Source of the DNA: Pelagihabitans sp963760375
GTDB taxonomy: Bacteria; Bacteroidota; Bacteroidia; Flavobacteriales; Flavobacteriaceae
NCBI GenBank assembly: GCA_963760375.1
Contig: CAVXCS010000005.1
Coordinates: 1,488,001 to 1,552,000, forward strand
DNA: 64,000 bases
Direction: 5' to 3'
The number at the start of each line of letters is the position of its first letter. The stretch's first letter is position 1. The notes below the pieces were generated by a model, which ran no database searches, was not told the origin of the DNA, and saw nothing but the letters and a program-made list of their open reading frames with translations. A program made the translations under genes and the position numbers. Positions 1 through 8,409 of this stretch are shown here, in pieces.

Positions 1-921
1 GGTTGCCCCCTTATACTAAAGGTTGAACCGCCCACACTGGCCGAAATCGAAATGTTGAATCCCCAGACAACCATCATCTCGGCGCTTCAAATCAAGACCC
101 AAAACAAACAATACTTTGAACACTTGGCCAAAAAACGGATTACGGCCATTGCATTTGAATATATCAAAGATGAAGATGGCAAATTTCCTGCAATTCGTTC
201 CCTCAGCGAAATTGCGGGAATCGCATCTGTGCTGATCGCCTCAGAAATCATGGCGGCAACAAATAAGGGTAATGGACTCATGTTCGGAAACATTAGTGGG
301 GTTCCTCCCGTAGAGGTGGTCATTATTGGGGCAGGAACCGTTGGGGAATTCGCGGCAAGATCGGCCATTGGCCTGGGGGCCAACGTGAAAATATTCGATA
401 ATTCCCTTACCAAACTGCGCAATATCCAAGCCCGGCTTAGACAAACGGTCTATACCTCCACCATTCAGCCAAAAAATCTCTTAAAATCCCTCAAAAGATG
501 TGATGTGGCCATTGGTGCCATAAGGGGAAGAGATCGGTCGCCAGTGGTTGTTTCCGCCACCATGGTGGAACATATGAAAAAAGGGGCCGTAATCATAGAT
601 GTTAGCATCGATATGGGGGGTTGCTTCGAAACTAGTGAGGTGACCAACCATAACAAGCCCACAGTAGAAAAATATGGCGTAATTCATTACGGCGTGCCCA
701 ATATACCTTCACGCTATCCCAAAACCGCATCGGTATCCATCAGCAATATCTTTACCCCATATTTACTCAAATTGGGAGAGGAAGGTGGACTGGAAAATTC
801 GCTTCGATTCGATAAAGGCCTCCGTAACGGACTCTATATGTACCACGGGATTCTTACAAACAAATCGGTTGGAGAATGGTTCGACCTGCAATACAGCGAT
901 ATTAACTTTCTTATTTTTTGA
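1..921 (+). CDS. ald: Alanine dehydrogenase (3' part, start outside window)
   Basis: The frame is open to the first base, so about 306 residues are present and, by family length, some 90 N-terminal residues lie upstream. The glycine-rich NAD-binding motif GAGTVG (about bases 328-345) and the later block DVSIDMGGCFETS are typical of alanine dehydrogenases and transhydrogenase alpha subunits. The enzyme reversibly deaminates L-alanine to pyruvate and ammonia with NAD in the cytoplasm. The membrane extension of a transhydrogenase alpha chain is absent, which favours alanine dehydrogenase. The stop codon is followed after one base by the ATG of the next gene, suggesting co-transcription. Confidence 0.88.
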   Translation, partial: GCPLILKVEPPTLAEIEMLNPQTTIISALQIKTQNKQYFEHLAKKRITAIAFEYIKDEDGKFPAIRSLSEIAGIASVLIASEIMAATNKGNGLMFGNISGVPPVEVVIIGAGTVGEFAARSAIGLGANVKIFDNSLTKLRNIQARLRQTVYTSTIQPKNLLKSLKRCDVAIGAIRGRDRSPVVVSATMVEHMKKGAVIIDVSIDMGGCFETSEVTNHNKPTVEKYGVIHYGVPNIPSRYPKTASVSISNIFTPYLLKLGEEGGLENSLRFDKGLRNGLYMYHGILTNKSVGEWFDLQYSDINFLIF

Positions 922-922
922 T

Positions 923-1303
923 ATGGCATTTTTAAAACGATTGGGTTTTTACCTTATCGGCTTTTCCGTTGGCGTTTTTTTTCTTGCCATCTTTTTTAAA
1001 AAAAAATCTGAAGAAACGGGCGTTTATTTCTGTTATTTTCCAAATTGTAGGACCTTAAAAGACATACGTTCCAAGCCCCTATCTTATTCCGAGGAAATAC
1101 GAACAAGACTGCAAAACAAAGATCTTGATTCCATAGCGATCGACAACCTTTTGTTGGATGGAGATGTCGATTTTGCTAAAAGCAATACCAGTTCGGTACC
1201 TTGCAAAACCTATTACATCAGGGGAATTGTAAAAGAAAAGAACGCCGTACTGGAAGTTCGGAATTGTGAAAACGAGGCCATAGTGGAAAGCATAGTGTAT
1301 TAA
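923..1303 (+). CDS. DUF4258-like small membrane-anchored protein
   Basis: A 126-residue protein with an N-terminal transmembrane segment (about residues 8-27) followed by a charged soluble domain containing CYFPNCRTLKDIRSKPL. I recognise the pattern from flavobacterial proteins annotated as DUF4258; its function is unknown. The start chosen is the ATG one base after the alanine dehydrogenase stop. A longer in-frame reading starting at 785 would overlap that gene by 137 bases and is rejected. Its tight placement suggests it is co-expressed with the upstream gene, but no functional link is evident. Confidence 0.7.
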   Translation: MAFLKRLGFYLIGFSVGVFFLAIFFKKKSEETGVYFCYFPNCRTLKDIRSKPLSYSEEIRTRLQNKDLDSIAIDNLLLDGDVDFAKSNTSSVPCKTYYIRGIVKEKNAVLEVRNCENEAIVESIVY

Positions 1304-1321
1304 ATCCGAAACTTCCAGCGT

Positions 1322-2488
1322 CTAAATTTTGCGCCGTTTCCTTTCTCTTTTTAATAGGGCCAATTCCCTACTGGTCTGTCCGGCCACTGAAGTGTTCTCC
1401 TCCGCCCTTCTGATCAAGTAGGGCATTACATCGCGTACAGGTCCAAATGGTAAATATTTGGCCACATTATAACCATGGGCAGCCAAATTATAGGAAATAT
1501 GGTCGCTCATGCCATAAAGTTGTCCAAACCATATTCTTGGATCACTGTTACTGATTTTATTATCCCGCATCAATTGCAGCATGCGGTAGGTACTATCCTC
1601 GTTGTGGGTGCCTACGAACAATGAGATAGTCTTGATATGTTGGACCATGAAGGCTACGGCAGTATTGAAATTATCATCGGTTTCCGCCTTGTTGGCGCAG
1701 ATAGGGGTTCGATATCCTTTCTCCGCTGCCCTTTCGTTTTCTTTTTCCATGTAAGCGCCCCGCACCACCTTGATCCCTATCTTAAAACCTTCCTGCTCGG
1801 CTTTCTGATACAGTTTTTTTAAATAATCCATCCGATCCCATCGGTACATCTGAACCGTATTGAATACGATGGCCTTTTCCATATTGTATTTGCGCATCAT
1901 CTGCTCCACCAAGGTATCGGCGGCATCCTGCATCCAGCTTTCTTCCGCGTCTATAAGCAAAGAAACCCCTAAATCGAAGGCTTTTTTACAGGTCTTGTCA
2001 AATCGGGCCACTACCCTATCCCACTCTTTTTTTTCATCCACATGAAGTACTTTGCCAGCGCCTATTTTCTTGAATAATGCAAATCGTCCAAAACCAGTAG
2101 GCTTAAATACCGCAAATGGTATGGCTTCTCTTGCCTTCACAAAATCAAGAAGTTCGAGCACCTTCTTTAAAGTGCTGTCCAGGGGATCTTCTTCTTCCTT
2201 CCCTTCTACCGAATAGTCGAGAACTGATGACACGTTTTTGGTCCACATTTTATCCACCACCCCCATGCAATCGACCTCATTGACGCCGCCACAGAAATGA
2301 TCGAATACGGTGGCCCTTATCAACCCGTCTACGGGAAGATGGGCTTTGATGGCAAAGTTGGTCATGGCAGTGCCAATGCGCACCAAGGGCTCATTGGCTA
2401 TCATCTTAAAAAGGAAATAGGCCCTTTCAAGTTCCGAGTCCGTTTTCAGCGCAAATGCGGTGGCGGTATCCTCAAATATGTGGTCCAT
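1322..2488 (-). CDS. Proline dehydrogenase
   Basis: A 388-residue FAD-dependent proline dehydrogenase of the single-domain type (no P5C dehydrogenase fusion). It oxidises L-proline to pyrroline-5-carboxylate and passes electrons to the quinone pool at the inner membrane. The C-terminal part carries family hallmarks FGQLYGMSDHIS and the RRAEENTS motif, whose arginines bind the proline carboxylate. Length matches Bacteroidota homologues. It is divergent from aroB, with about 100 bases between the two starts, and convergent with the DUF4258 gene. No regulator lies beside it apart from the Lrp gene 2 kb away. Confidence 0.92.
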   Translation of the reverse strand: MDHIFEDTATAFALKTDSELERAYFLFKMIANEPLVRIGTAMTNFAIKAHLPVDGLIRATVFDHFCGGVNEVDCMGVVDKMWTKNVSSVLDYSVEGKEEEDPLDSTLKKVLELLDFVKAREAIPFAVFKPTGFGRFALFKKIGAGKVLHVDEKKEWDRVVARFDKTCKKAFDLGVSLLIDAEESWMQDAADTLVEQMMRKYNMEKAIVFNTVQMYRWDRMDYLKKLYQKAEQEGFKIGIKVVRGAYMEKENERAAEKGYRTPICANKAETDDNFNTAVAFMVQHIKTISLFVGTHNEDSTYRMLQLMRDNKISNSDPRIWFGQLYGMSDHISYNLAAHGYNVAKYLPFGPVRDVMPYLIRRAEENTSVAGQTSRELALLKRERKRRKI

Positions 2489-2590
2489 TGAATGTATTTA
2501 TTAGAAGGGTCAAAGATAAACACTGCAAAAACATTCCATTCATTAAAAATTACCTTTATTTTGTGCCTTTGAACAATATTCGGTTTTACC

Positions 2591-3649
2591 ATGCAATCAA
2601 TACCCACCCCATCATATACGGTTCATTTCAATGATACCGCGTATAAAGCTATAAATAAACACCTTGGCAAAAGTCGATATTCCAAAATATTCATTTTGGT
2701 TGATGAAAATAGCCACAATTGTTGCCTACCCAAGTTTATGTCTCAGCTCAACGGCGATGTGGAAGTCGAGATTATTGAAATTGAATCGGGGGAAATCAAT
2801 AAAAATATTACCATCTGTACCCATGTTTGGGAAGCGCTTTCGGAATTGGACGCCGATCGAAAAAGCCTGTTGATCAATTTGGGCGGTGGCGTCATTACCG
2901 ACATGGGCGGCTTTATTGCCTCGACCTTTAAAAGGGGTATTGACTTTATCAATGTACCTACCACCCTCCTATCGATGGTCGATGCCTCGATCGGTGGCAA
3001 AACCGGGGTCGACCTAGGTACATTGAAAAACCAAATTGGCGTCATCAATCATCCGATCATGGTATTGGTAGTGAGCGATTTTCTCAAAACCCTCGACGAT
3101 CGACAAATGCAGAGCGGTTTTGCCGAAATGCTCAAACATGGTTTAATTCAAGACAGGAACTACTGGAATGAACTCAGGGAAGTAAAGGATTTTGAACAAA
3201 TTGACCCGCTGATTTATGAATCGATTTCCATCAAAAACAAAGTGGTACTTGAAGACCCGACCGAACAAGGTCTTAGGAAAATCCTAAATTTCGGTCATAC
3301 CCTTGGACATGCCATCGAATCATATTATTTGGCTCATGAGGATAAATTGCTATTGCACGGTGAGGCAATCGCGGTAGGCATGATATTGGAATCCTGGCTC
3401 TCAAACGAATTGCAAGGGTTGCCACAACAAGACCTTGAAGTTATCAAGCAAACTTTTCTTAGGCGCTATCCAAAAATAGCTTTCTCCGAACATGAAATCG
3501 AACAGATTCTCGATCTTCTTAAATTCGATAAAAAAAACGCCTTCGGGCAAATCAATTTTGTCTTGTTGCGAAATATCGGAAATCCCGTTATTGACGTCCA
3601 AATTGAAAACAAATTACTACATCGGGCGTTCGCTTACTACTCGGAATAA
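2591..3649 (+). CDS. aroB: 3-dehydroquinate synthase
   Basis: A complete 352-residue AroB, the second enzyme of the shikimate pathway. It converts DAHP to 3-dehydroquinate using NAD and a divalent metal. The NAD-binding glycine cluster NLGGGVITDMGG is at residues 97-107. Metal ligands are visible as E179 (GFAEMLKHG), H236 (FGHTLGHAIE) and H256 (LHGEA). Length equals that of usual bacterial AroB. It stands alone, divergent from proline dehydrogenase and about 180 bases ahead of the next small gene, so it is probably monocistronic. Confidence 0.96.
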   Translation: MQSIPTPSYTVHFNDTAYKAINKHLGKSRYSKIFILVDENSHNCCLPKFMSQLNGDVEVEIIEIESGEINKNITICTHVWEALSELDADRKSLLINLGGGVITDMGGFIASTFKRGIDFINVPTTLLSMVDASIGGKTGVDLGTLKNQIGVINHPIMVLVVSDFLKTLDDRQMQSGFAEMLKHGLIQDRNYWNELREVKDFEQIDPLIYESISIKNKVVLEDPTEQGLRKILNFGHTLGHAIESYYLAHEDKLLLHGEAIAVGMILESWLSNELQGLPQQDLEVIKQTFLRRYPKIAFSEHEIEQILDLLKFDKKNAFGQINFVLLRNIGNPVIDVQIENKLLHRAFAYYSE

Positions 3650-3829
3650 TACCTACATATACTAAAATTGCACTTTGACAACTCTTTGGTACCTCCAAAG
3701 AAAATAAACCATAGTTTAGAATCAGCTATAGGTTGCCACCTTTAAAAATCGTAGTTGTGCCGTTGACCTAGGCTATCAAACGGAAACAGCAACATCCCCT
3801 TTTAACCAAAGGGCTTAAATAACCTACTT

Positions 3830-4162
3830 ATGATACGCAGACTTGTAGATTACAAAAAACTCGACCATGAACTGGCCGTATTGTTGATAGAAACCTATCC
3901 GGATGGTTATGGTGATGAGGATATCATTTGCTTTAAAAATGCCAGTGGTGAATATGTGGAAGCGGTTGAAATAAAAACGGCCGATACGGTTTATTTGGTC
4001 AAAATAAGCAAAAGCTTGGCAAACTTCATTTCCAATTTCGAAGATAACATGGAAAAGGAACTGGAAGACAAACCTGAACCCGTTCTAGAGGAGGTAGATT
4101 CGTTCGATATGGATGTCGATCTTTCGGAAAACGACATGGATGAGGAAATGGACTATGAGTGA
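3830..4162 (+). CDS. Small acidic protein of unknown function
   Basis: A 110-residue protein I cannot assign. The first 70 residues look like a compact alpha/beta domain (RRLVDYKKLDHELAVLLIE, then YPDGYGDEDII). The last 35 residues are very acidic, dominated by Glu and Asp. There is no signal peptide or membrane segment, so it is presumably cytoplasmic. Similar acidic-tailed proteins occur in flavobacterial genomes. The stop codon TGA abuts, without a gap, the stop codon of the convergent DinB-family gene. Confidence 0.7.
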   Translation: MIRRLVDYKKLDHELAVLLIETYPDGYGDEDIICFKNASGEYVEAVEIKTADTVYLVKISKSLANFISNFEDNMEKELEDKPEPVLEEVDSFDMDVDLSENDMDEEMDYE

Positions 4163-4678
4163 TTAAAGGTACCGCTCCCTGATCACGTCCCTATGGTGCT
4201 TTTGATGCCCAAGCATCACAAATCCCAAGGCGGCAACACTCATCTTAAAACCGTTGGCCGTGCCCCATCTCTTCAAAATGACTTCATCAAATGAAGTAAA
4301 CAGGGCAATACTTGATTTTCGAATACTGCTATATTCTTCAACAATACTTTCTTTACTTCTTCCATTCGCATTCGATTCCGGAACATATTTATCTTGGTCG
4401 AATCCAGGTATGGGAGTACTATCGTTACGCCCAAATCGCAAGGCCCTATATTGAAAAATGCGTTCTGTATCCAACACATGTAAAAGCACCTCTGCTATGG
4501 TCCATTTATCCAACCCATAGGCATAAGTCCATTTTTCATCCGGAATGCTATGGATGAATTCAGGAAAATTACCCAATTGATTTTGCATCATTACCAACAA
4601 GTCGACGTCTCCAAGCTTATCTATATAAGTCTGATAATACGGATTATAATCGGTACTCGTCAATGCTATGGATCGCAT
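4163..4678 (-). CDS. DinB family protein
   Basis: A 171-residue DinB/YfiT-type four-helix bundle protein. The three metal-binding histidines expected in the fold are visible as H67 (LLHVLD) and H158 and H162 near the C terminus (GHQKHHRD). Members bind a divalent metal and some act as thiol transferases or hydrolases, but the substrate here cannot be told. The name reflects structural similarity to a damage-inducible protein and not a DNA polymerase. It converges on the preceding small gene with adjoining stop codons. Confidence 0.85.
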   Translation of the reverse strand: MRSIALTSTDYNPYYQTYIDKLGDVDLLVMMQNQLGNFPEFIHSIPDEKWTYAYGLDKWTIAEVLLHVLDTERIFQYRALRFGRNDSTPIPGFDQDKYVPESNANGRSKESIVEEYSSIRKSSIALFTSFDEVILKRWGTANGFKMSVAALGFVMLGHQKHHRDVIRERYL

Positions 4679-4736
4679 AAAGCTGAAATTGAATAAATTT
4701 GAAATTCATGAAAGTTTAAAGAAATAGCAAGCTGCC

Positions 4737-5216
4737 CTATAATTCGTTAAAAATCATATGCATCAACCGTTTCTTGTCATTGATGCTCTCCTCCAGCGAA
4801 ATCATGGTCTCCGTTCTGCTGATACCGTCGATGTCGTCGATTTGAAATATGATATTTTTGGCATGGTTGGTATCTTTGGCCCGAATCTTACAGAAAATAT
4901 TGAATTTACCCGTGGTAATATGTGCAACAGTAACATTGGGTATCTGTTCGAGTCGTTCCAATACAAATTTGGTTTGGTGTGTTTTTTCCAAGAAAATACC
5001 CACATAGGCAATGAAGGCATACCCCAATTTTACGTAGTCCAGCGTCAATGAAGAACCTTTTACAATACCGGCTTCTTCCATCTTTTTCACGCGCACATGC
5101 ACGGTCCCTGCCGAAATCAACAATTTCTTAGCGATATCCGTGAAAGGAGTTCTGGTATTGTCAATTAACATGTCCAGAATTTGATGGTCTATCTCATCCA
5201 ATTTTACTTTTCCCAT
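4737..5216 (-). CDS. Lrp/AsnC family transcriptional regulator
   Basis: A 159-residue Lrp/AsnC regulator. Residues 5-60 form the winged helix-turn-helix (DHQILDMLIDNTRTPFTDIA, then a GTVHVRVKKME recognition region). Residues 65-150 form the RAM ligand-binding domain, where amino acids usually bind. It probably controls amino-acid metabolism; proline and alanine dehydrogenase genes are within 5 kb, but no direct link is visible. A clean -7 box sits just upstream of the start, implying a leader of about ten bases. Confidence 0.92.
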   Translation of the reverse strand: MGKVKLDEIDHQILDMLIDNTRTPFTDIAKKLLISAGTVHVRVKKMEEAGIVKGSSLTLDYVKLGYAFIAYVGIFLEKTHQTKFVLERLEQIPNVTVAHITTGKFNIFCKIRAKDTNHAKNIIFQIDDIDGISRTETMISLEESINDKKRLMHMIFNEL

Positions 5217-5233
5217 TTTAACGATATTTTTGC

Positions 5234-5241
5234 CAAAAATA
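5234..5241 (-). promoter_or_regulatory. Putative -7 box (TAnnTTTG) of the Lrp-type gene
   Basis: On the minus strand the bases read TATTTTTG, a perfect match to the Bacteroidota -7 consensus, 18 bases upstream of the Lrp start codon. A clear -33 TTG element at the usual spacing is not seen, so this is a moderate call. Confidence 0.4.
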
Positions 5242-5329
5242 AGAAATTAAGAAATTATATTCAGTAAATCTTAATATCTTTTAACGAAAATGTAATGAAA
5301 CGTAGATTTTTTCCAAAATATTACAGACA

Positions 5330-6439
5330 TTAGATTACGATTTCTGACCAAAAAGACTGACTTTTTAACATTTTCAAGGCCATCGGGTCAGCACAGTCAA
5401 AGGTTTTATGTCCATAATGAATACCACCATTGCCCAGTACCTCAATATTGGAGATGAATTCAATGGTGTTGCCCACCAACTTTTCTTGAAAAAGGATACC
5501 CAAATTTGAGCCCTTCCTGTATTTGGGACTCGCGTGATGTGCATTTTTGATCAAGATATCGAAAAATAGTTTGTTGTTTTCAGGAATCAAAAAGTAGTCG
5601 TCTGCCACAAAATCATCCAATTTATCTCTTGCAAGAGTTTCCAAGGCACTTAGCAAGGACCAAAAGATCAACTCGCGGGTATATTCCCGTTGATAGTCCT
5701 CCCCAAAATGGCCGGCTTCCACCAATACAGTAGGAATTCCCATCATTTGGAGGGTATCCCCTATGCAATTGGCATTGAAGCTGTCATCATATCGACCTAC
5801 TTGTCCAGGAATCATCAACTGCAATGCCTTGTTCATCGCCACGATCAACCGCATCGCCAACAATCGATTTCCTGAAACCGTTCTATCGACATCAAAAGTT
5901 GGGGCAAGAAAAGAAACAGTGGCCGGCCGTGCCGTGTCGGCAACATTGAATATTGTTCTTTGATCGTGAAGGTTAAAACAGAAATCGGGCTTGAACAACT
6001 TATAGACCGTCTGCAGGGCTTTGCTTTCGGGCTGGGTCAATGTTTGTGCGTCACGGTTTAGATCAACCGAGTTGGCATTTAACCTAGTGTATGCTTTTGC
6101 CCCATCCGGATTTAGAATCGGGATAATCCGGAGCTGACATTTTTCAAGAATCGTCCTGGCCAACAAACCATCTGTCGACAGGTAATTCAGCAGATCCAAT
6201 ATGGCCTTGGTGGTGGTGCTTTCGTTACCATGCATTTGAGACCACATCAAAATCTTTAGCTTTCCACTGCCGATGGTCAATGATTGGATGGGAAGACCAA
6301 GGACGGAGATACCCACTTGTTCCAGATTTAAATGCACTGTCATCGAACTCAAAAATGGTAAGATGTGGTCAAGGGTCACATAACGACCTTGAACGGATAG
6401 CGCTTTATTCTTGATATACTCTTGTCGATTTACCTGCAT
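5330..6439 (-). CDS. M14 family zinc carboxypeptidase
   Basis: A 369-residue metallopeptidase of family M14. Zinc ligands are H70 and E73 (MHGNEST) and H158 (FNLHDQ); the catalytic glutamate is E241 (VLVEAGHF). A substrate-binding stretch NSVDLNRD is also present. No signal peptide is evident, so it probably acts in the cytoplasm on peptides or peptidoglycan fragments. It is divergent from the HTH-regulator gene, and the 277-base spacer between them contains TTAC-N4-GTAA palindromes that could control one or both genes. Confidence 0.88.
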   Translation of the reverse strand: MQVNRQEYIKNKALSVQGRYVTLDHILPFLSSMTVHLNLEQVGISVLGLPIQSLTIGSGKLKILMWSQMHGNESTTTKAILDLLNYLSTDGLLARTILEKCQLRIIPILNPDGAKAYTRLNANSVDLNRDAQTLTQPESKALQTVYKLFKPDFCFNLHDQRTIFNVADTARPATVSFLAPTFDVDRTVSGNRLLAMRLIVAMNKALQLMIPGQVGRYDDSFNANCIGDTLQMMGIPTVLVEAGHFGEDYQREYTRELIFWSLLSALETLARDKLDDFVADDYFLIPENNKLFFDILIKNAHHASPKYRKGSNLGILFQEKLVGNTIEFISNIEVLGNGGIHYGHKTFDCADPMALKMLKSQSFWSEIVI

Positions 6440-6458
6440 TGCATTTCATCGGTCCAGA

Positions 6459-6466
6459 CAAAAATA
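6459..6466 (-). promoter_or_regulatory. Putative -7 box of the M14 peptidase gene
   Basis: The minus strand reads TATTTTTG, a perfect TAnnTTTG, 20 bases before the peptidase start codon. The first TTAC-N4-GTAA palindrome begins 14 bases further upstream, where a bound regulator would overlap the promoter. Confidence 0.4.
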
Positions 6467-6479
6467 ACATCAATATAAA

Positions 6480-6556
6480 TTACATATGTAAACACAAATA
6501 GTTACTTTTGTAACTATTAAAGGGCCTTGAATAGGCGATGGAATATACATTTGTAA
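6480..6556. promoter_or_regulatory. Array of TTAC-N4-GTAA palindromes (candidate operator)
   Basis: Two perfect palindromes of the form TTAC-N4-GTAA lie at 6480-6491 (spacer ATAT) and 6502-6513 (spacer TTTT). The second extends to a 9-base inverted repeat, AATAGTTAC/GTAACTATT, at 6497-6518. A third copy with one mismatch (ATAC-ATTT-GTAA) is at 6545-6556. Centre-to-centre distances are 22 and 43 bases, about two and four helical turns, so all sites face the same side of the DNA. Plus-strand TAnnTTTG boxes at 6503-6510 and 6546-6553 overlap the second and third copies. The adjacent small HTH protein is the obvious candidate binder, but this is inference. Confidence 0.55.
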
Positions 6557-6716
6557 ACTTTTTTAAAATGAATAATTATTAGTGGTTTATACTTCTGTTA
6601 ATCAGTTTTTTATGCTATTTTATTTAAAGTAAAAGATAATATTTTTTATTATATTTTAAGGGTTTCAAGGCGATTTTAAGGTTATTTTTTTACAGCATAC
6701 GTGCAAAGAATACATC

Positions 6717-7088
6717 ATGGTAAACACAGAGGAATTTGTTGGGAGATTGGAACTGCTTTTAGAATATTATGGACTCTCCGCTGCGGCTTTTGCCGATAAG
6801 ATCGAAGTGCAGCGTTCGGGAATTTCGCATTTGTTATCGGGCAGAAACAAGCCTAGTTTGGATTTCGTGATGAAGGTCGTACAGACCTTTCCTGAAGTTA
6901 ATCTTTATTGGTTGCTCAATGGAAAAGGTAGCTTTCCTACCGATCTTAAAAACACTGCCTCCACCCCATCGAATGAATCTCAAGTCAAAAATAAAATTTC
7001 AATGGAAAAAACCACTAAAGAGAAAACCATTGAAAAAATCGTGGTTTTTTATTCCGATGGAAGTTTTAAGTCCTATAGTGGGAATTGA
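6717..7088 (+). CDS. XRE-family helix-turn-helix regulator
   Basis: A 123-residue protein with a Cro/CI-type HTH over about residues 7-64; SGISHLLSGRNKPSLDFV contains the recognition helix. It is followed by YWLLNGKGSFP, a tail common to Bacteroidota XRE proteins, and a low-complexity Lys/Thr/Glu-rich C terminus. There is no S24 peptidase domain. It probably binds DNA as a dimer. The palindrome array in its own upstream region suggests autoregulation and possibly control of the divergent M14 peptidase. Confidence 0.88.
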   Translation: MVNTEEFVGRLELLLEYYGLSAAAFADKIEVQRSGISHLLSGRNKPSLDFVMKVVQTFPEVNLYWLLNGKGSFPTDLKNTASTPSNESQVKNKISMEKTTKEKTIEKIVVFYSDGSFKSYSGN

Positions 7089-7113
7089 ACCCCAAATTCT
7101 TAATTTTGCGGGC

Positions 7114-7491
7114 ATGCGCAATCAAATCCTATTATCCGTAATGGCCATCAGCCTTCTGGCGGCCTGCTATCGTCCCGAACGCAACTGCGAACAATTTAAA
7201 AACGGCAGCTATTCGTTTACATCTTCCGTTGATGGCGTGGAAATGACGACCACCTTTTTGCGCAAGGACGGTTTGGAAATTGACTATTTCAACGGAAAAG
7301 CCGATTCCGCCTCGGTTCGGTGGATCAACGATTGTGAGTATATCGTCAAAAAATTGAATCCGAAGAACAAAGCGGAAGAAAAATCGGTGCAGATCAAGAT
7401 TTTGTCAACTACCGATAATTCCTATACCTTTGAGTATGGCCTGGTAGGAAGCAGTAAAAAATCGAGAGGTACGGCCTTTAAAACGAACTAA
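7114..7491 (+). CDS. Small lipoprotein of unknown function
   Basis: A 125-residue protein with a short hydrophobic N terminus ending in LLAAC, a lipobox, so it is likely a lipoprotein. The mature part has RNCEQFKNGSYSF and a repeating beta pattern. I recall close flavobacterial relatives being mislabelled as DNA topoisomerase IV in databases; nothing in the sequence supports that. The ATG at 7114 is preferred over the upstream in-frame ATG at 6919, which would run through the regulator gene. It ends 3 bases before the terC-like gene. Confidence 0.75.
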   Translation: MRNQILLSVMAISLLAACYRPERNCEQFKNGSYSFTSSVDGVEMTTTFLRKDGLEIDYFNGKADSASVRWINDCEYIVKKLNPKNKAEEKSVQIKILSTTDNSYTFEYGLVGSSKKSRGTAFKTN

Positions 7492-7494
7492 ATT

Positions 7495-8307
7495 ATGTGG
7501 GATATCTTTTCCAGCGTCGATGCTTGGGTCGCTTTGTTGACCCTGACTTTTTTGGAGATTATCCTGGGAATAGATAATATCGTTTTTATTTCCATCGCAG
7601 CAAATAAATTGCCGCCAAAAGACCAAAGGAGAGCCACCAATTTGGGACTGGTTTTGGCCATGGTACAACGCATTATTCTGTTGTTCGCAGTTTCCTTTCT
7701 TATAGGCCTCAAGATTCCGTTTTACTACATCAAAACTTCATGGCTCACAGTAGGGATAAGCGGCCAGGCCCTGATCCTTTTTTTCGGTGGTCTGTTCCTA
7801 TTGTACAAAAGCACCTCCGAGATCCATGAAAAGGTGGAATTGCCCGACCACGATGAAGATGCTATCAACGCGAAGAACATAACCAGTTTCTCCAAGGCCA
7901 TCGTTCAAATTGTTGTTATCGACTTTATTTTTTCGATCGATTCGATATTGACCGCCGTGGGGATGACCAACGGAATAGGAGAAAAACCAATGGATGCTTT
8001 GATATTGATGATTATTGCCGTGGTGATTTCCATTGTGATCATGATGCTCTTCGCCAATCCGATCAGGGTTTTCATCAACAAGCACCCATCCATGCAATTA
8101 TTGGCGCTTTCGTTTTTGATCTTGATCGGGTTCATGTTGATAGCCGAAGCGGCGCATTTGAGCCATACCAAGGTGTTCGGACAGGAAATAGGCGTCATCC
8201 CCAAAGGATATCTTTATTTTGCCATTGCTTTCTCCTTATTGGTAGAATTTCTCAATATCAAAATGAGAAAGAAAGAAAAAACATTGACCAATGAGGATCA
8301 GGCATGA
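7495..8307 (+). CDS. TerC family integral membrane protein
   Basis: A 270-residue polytopic protein with about seven transmembrane segments. The two acidic intramembrane motifs of the TerC/Alx family are present: EIILGIDNIVFIS near the N terminus and DFIFSIDSILTAVG in the middle. Family members are linked to tellurite resistance and to manganese or calcium homeostasis and metalation of exported proteins; the specific metal here cannot be inferred. It starts 3 bases after the lipoprotein gene and is probably co-transcribed with it. Confidence 0.93.
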   Translation: MWDIFSSVDAWVALLTLTFLEIILGIDNIVFISIAANKLPPKDQRRATNLGLVLAMVQRIILLFAVSFLIGLKIPFYYIKTSWLTVGISGQALILFFGGLFLLYKSTSEIHEKVELPDHDEDAINAKNITSFSKAIVQIVVIDFIFSIDSILTAVGMTNGIGEKPMDALILMIIAVVISIVIMMLFANPIRVFINKHPSMQLLALSFLILIGFMLIAEAAHLSHTKVFGQEIGVIPKGYLYFAIAFSLLVEFLNIKMRKKEKTLTNEDQA

Positions 8308-8409
8308 TGGGCGCCAAATGCCGTTTGTTGGAATTTTAAGCCCAACGAGAGATTCAGCAAAATACTTACAGGAAAAGAAGATTGTTTCAGGGAAGGAAGG
8401 TGTGACGGA

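Noticed and set aside
785..922. Upstream in-frame extension of the DUF4258-type gene
   Set aside because: It would overlap the alanine dehydrogenase coding end by 137 bases, and the added residues do not resemble a protein N terminus; the ATG at 923 is better.
3677..3812. Two short hairpins (CTTTGG/CCAAAG and CCCTTT/AAAGGG) between aroB and the next gene
   Set aside because: Stems of six bases without a T-run do not support a terminator or a riboswitch.
7114..7491. DNA topoisomerase IV label for the small lipoprotein
   Set aside because: The protein has a lipobox and no topoisomerase motif; the label seen on relatives appears to be an annotation error.
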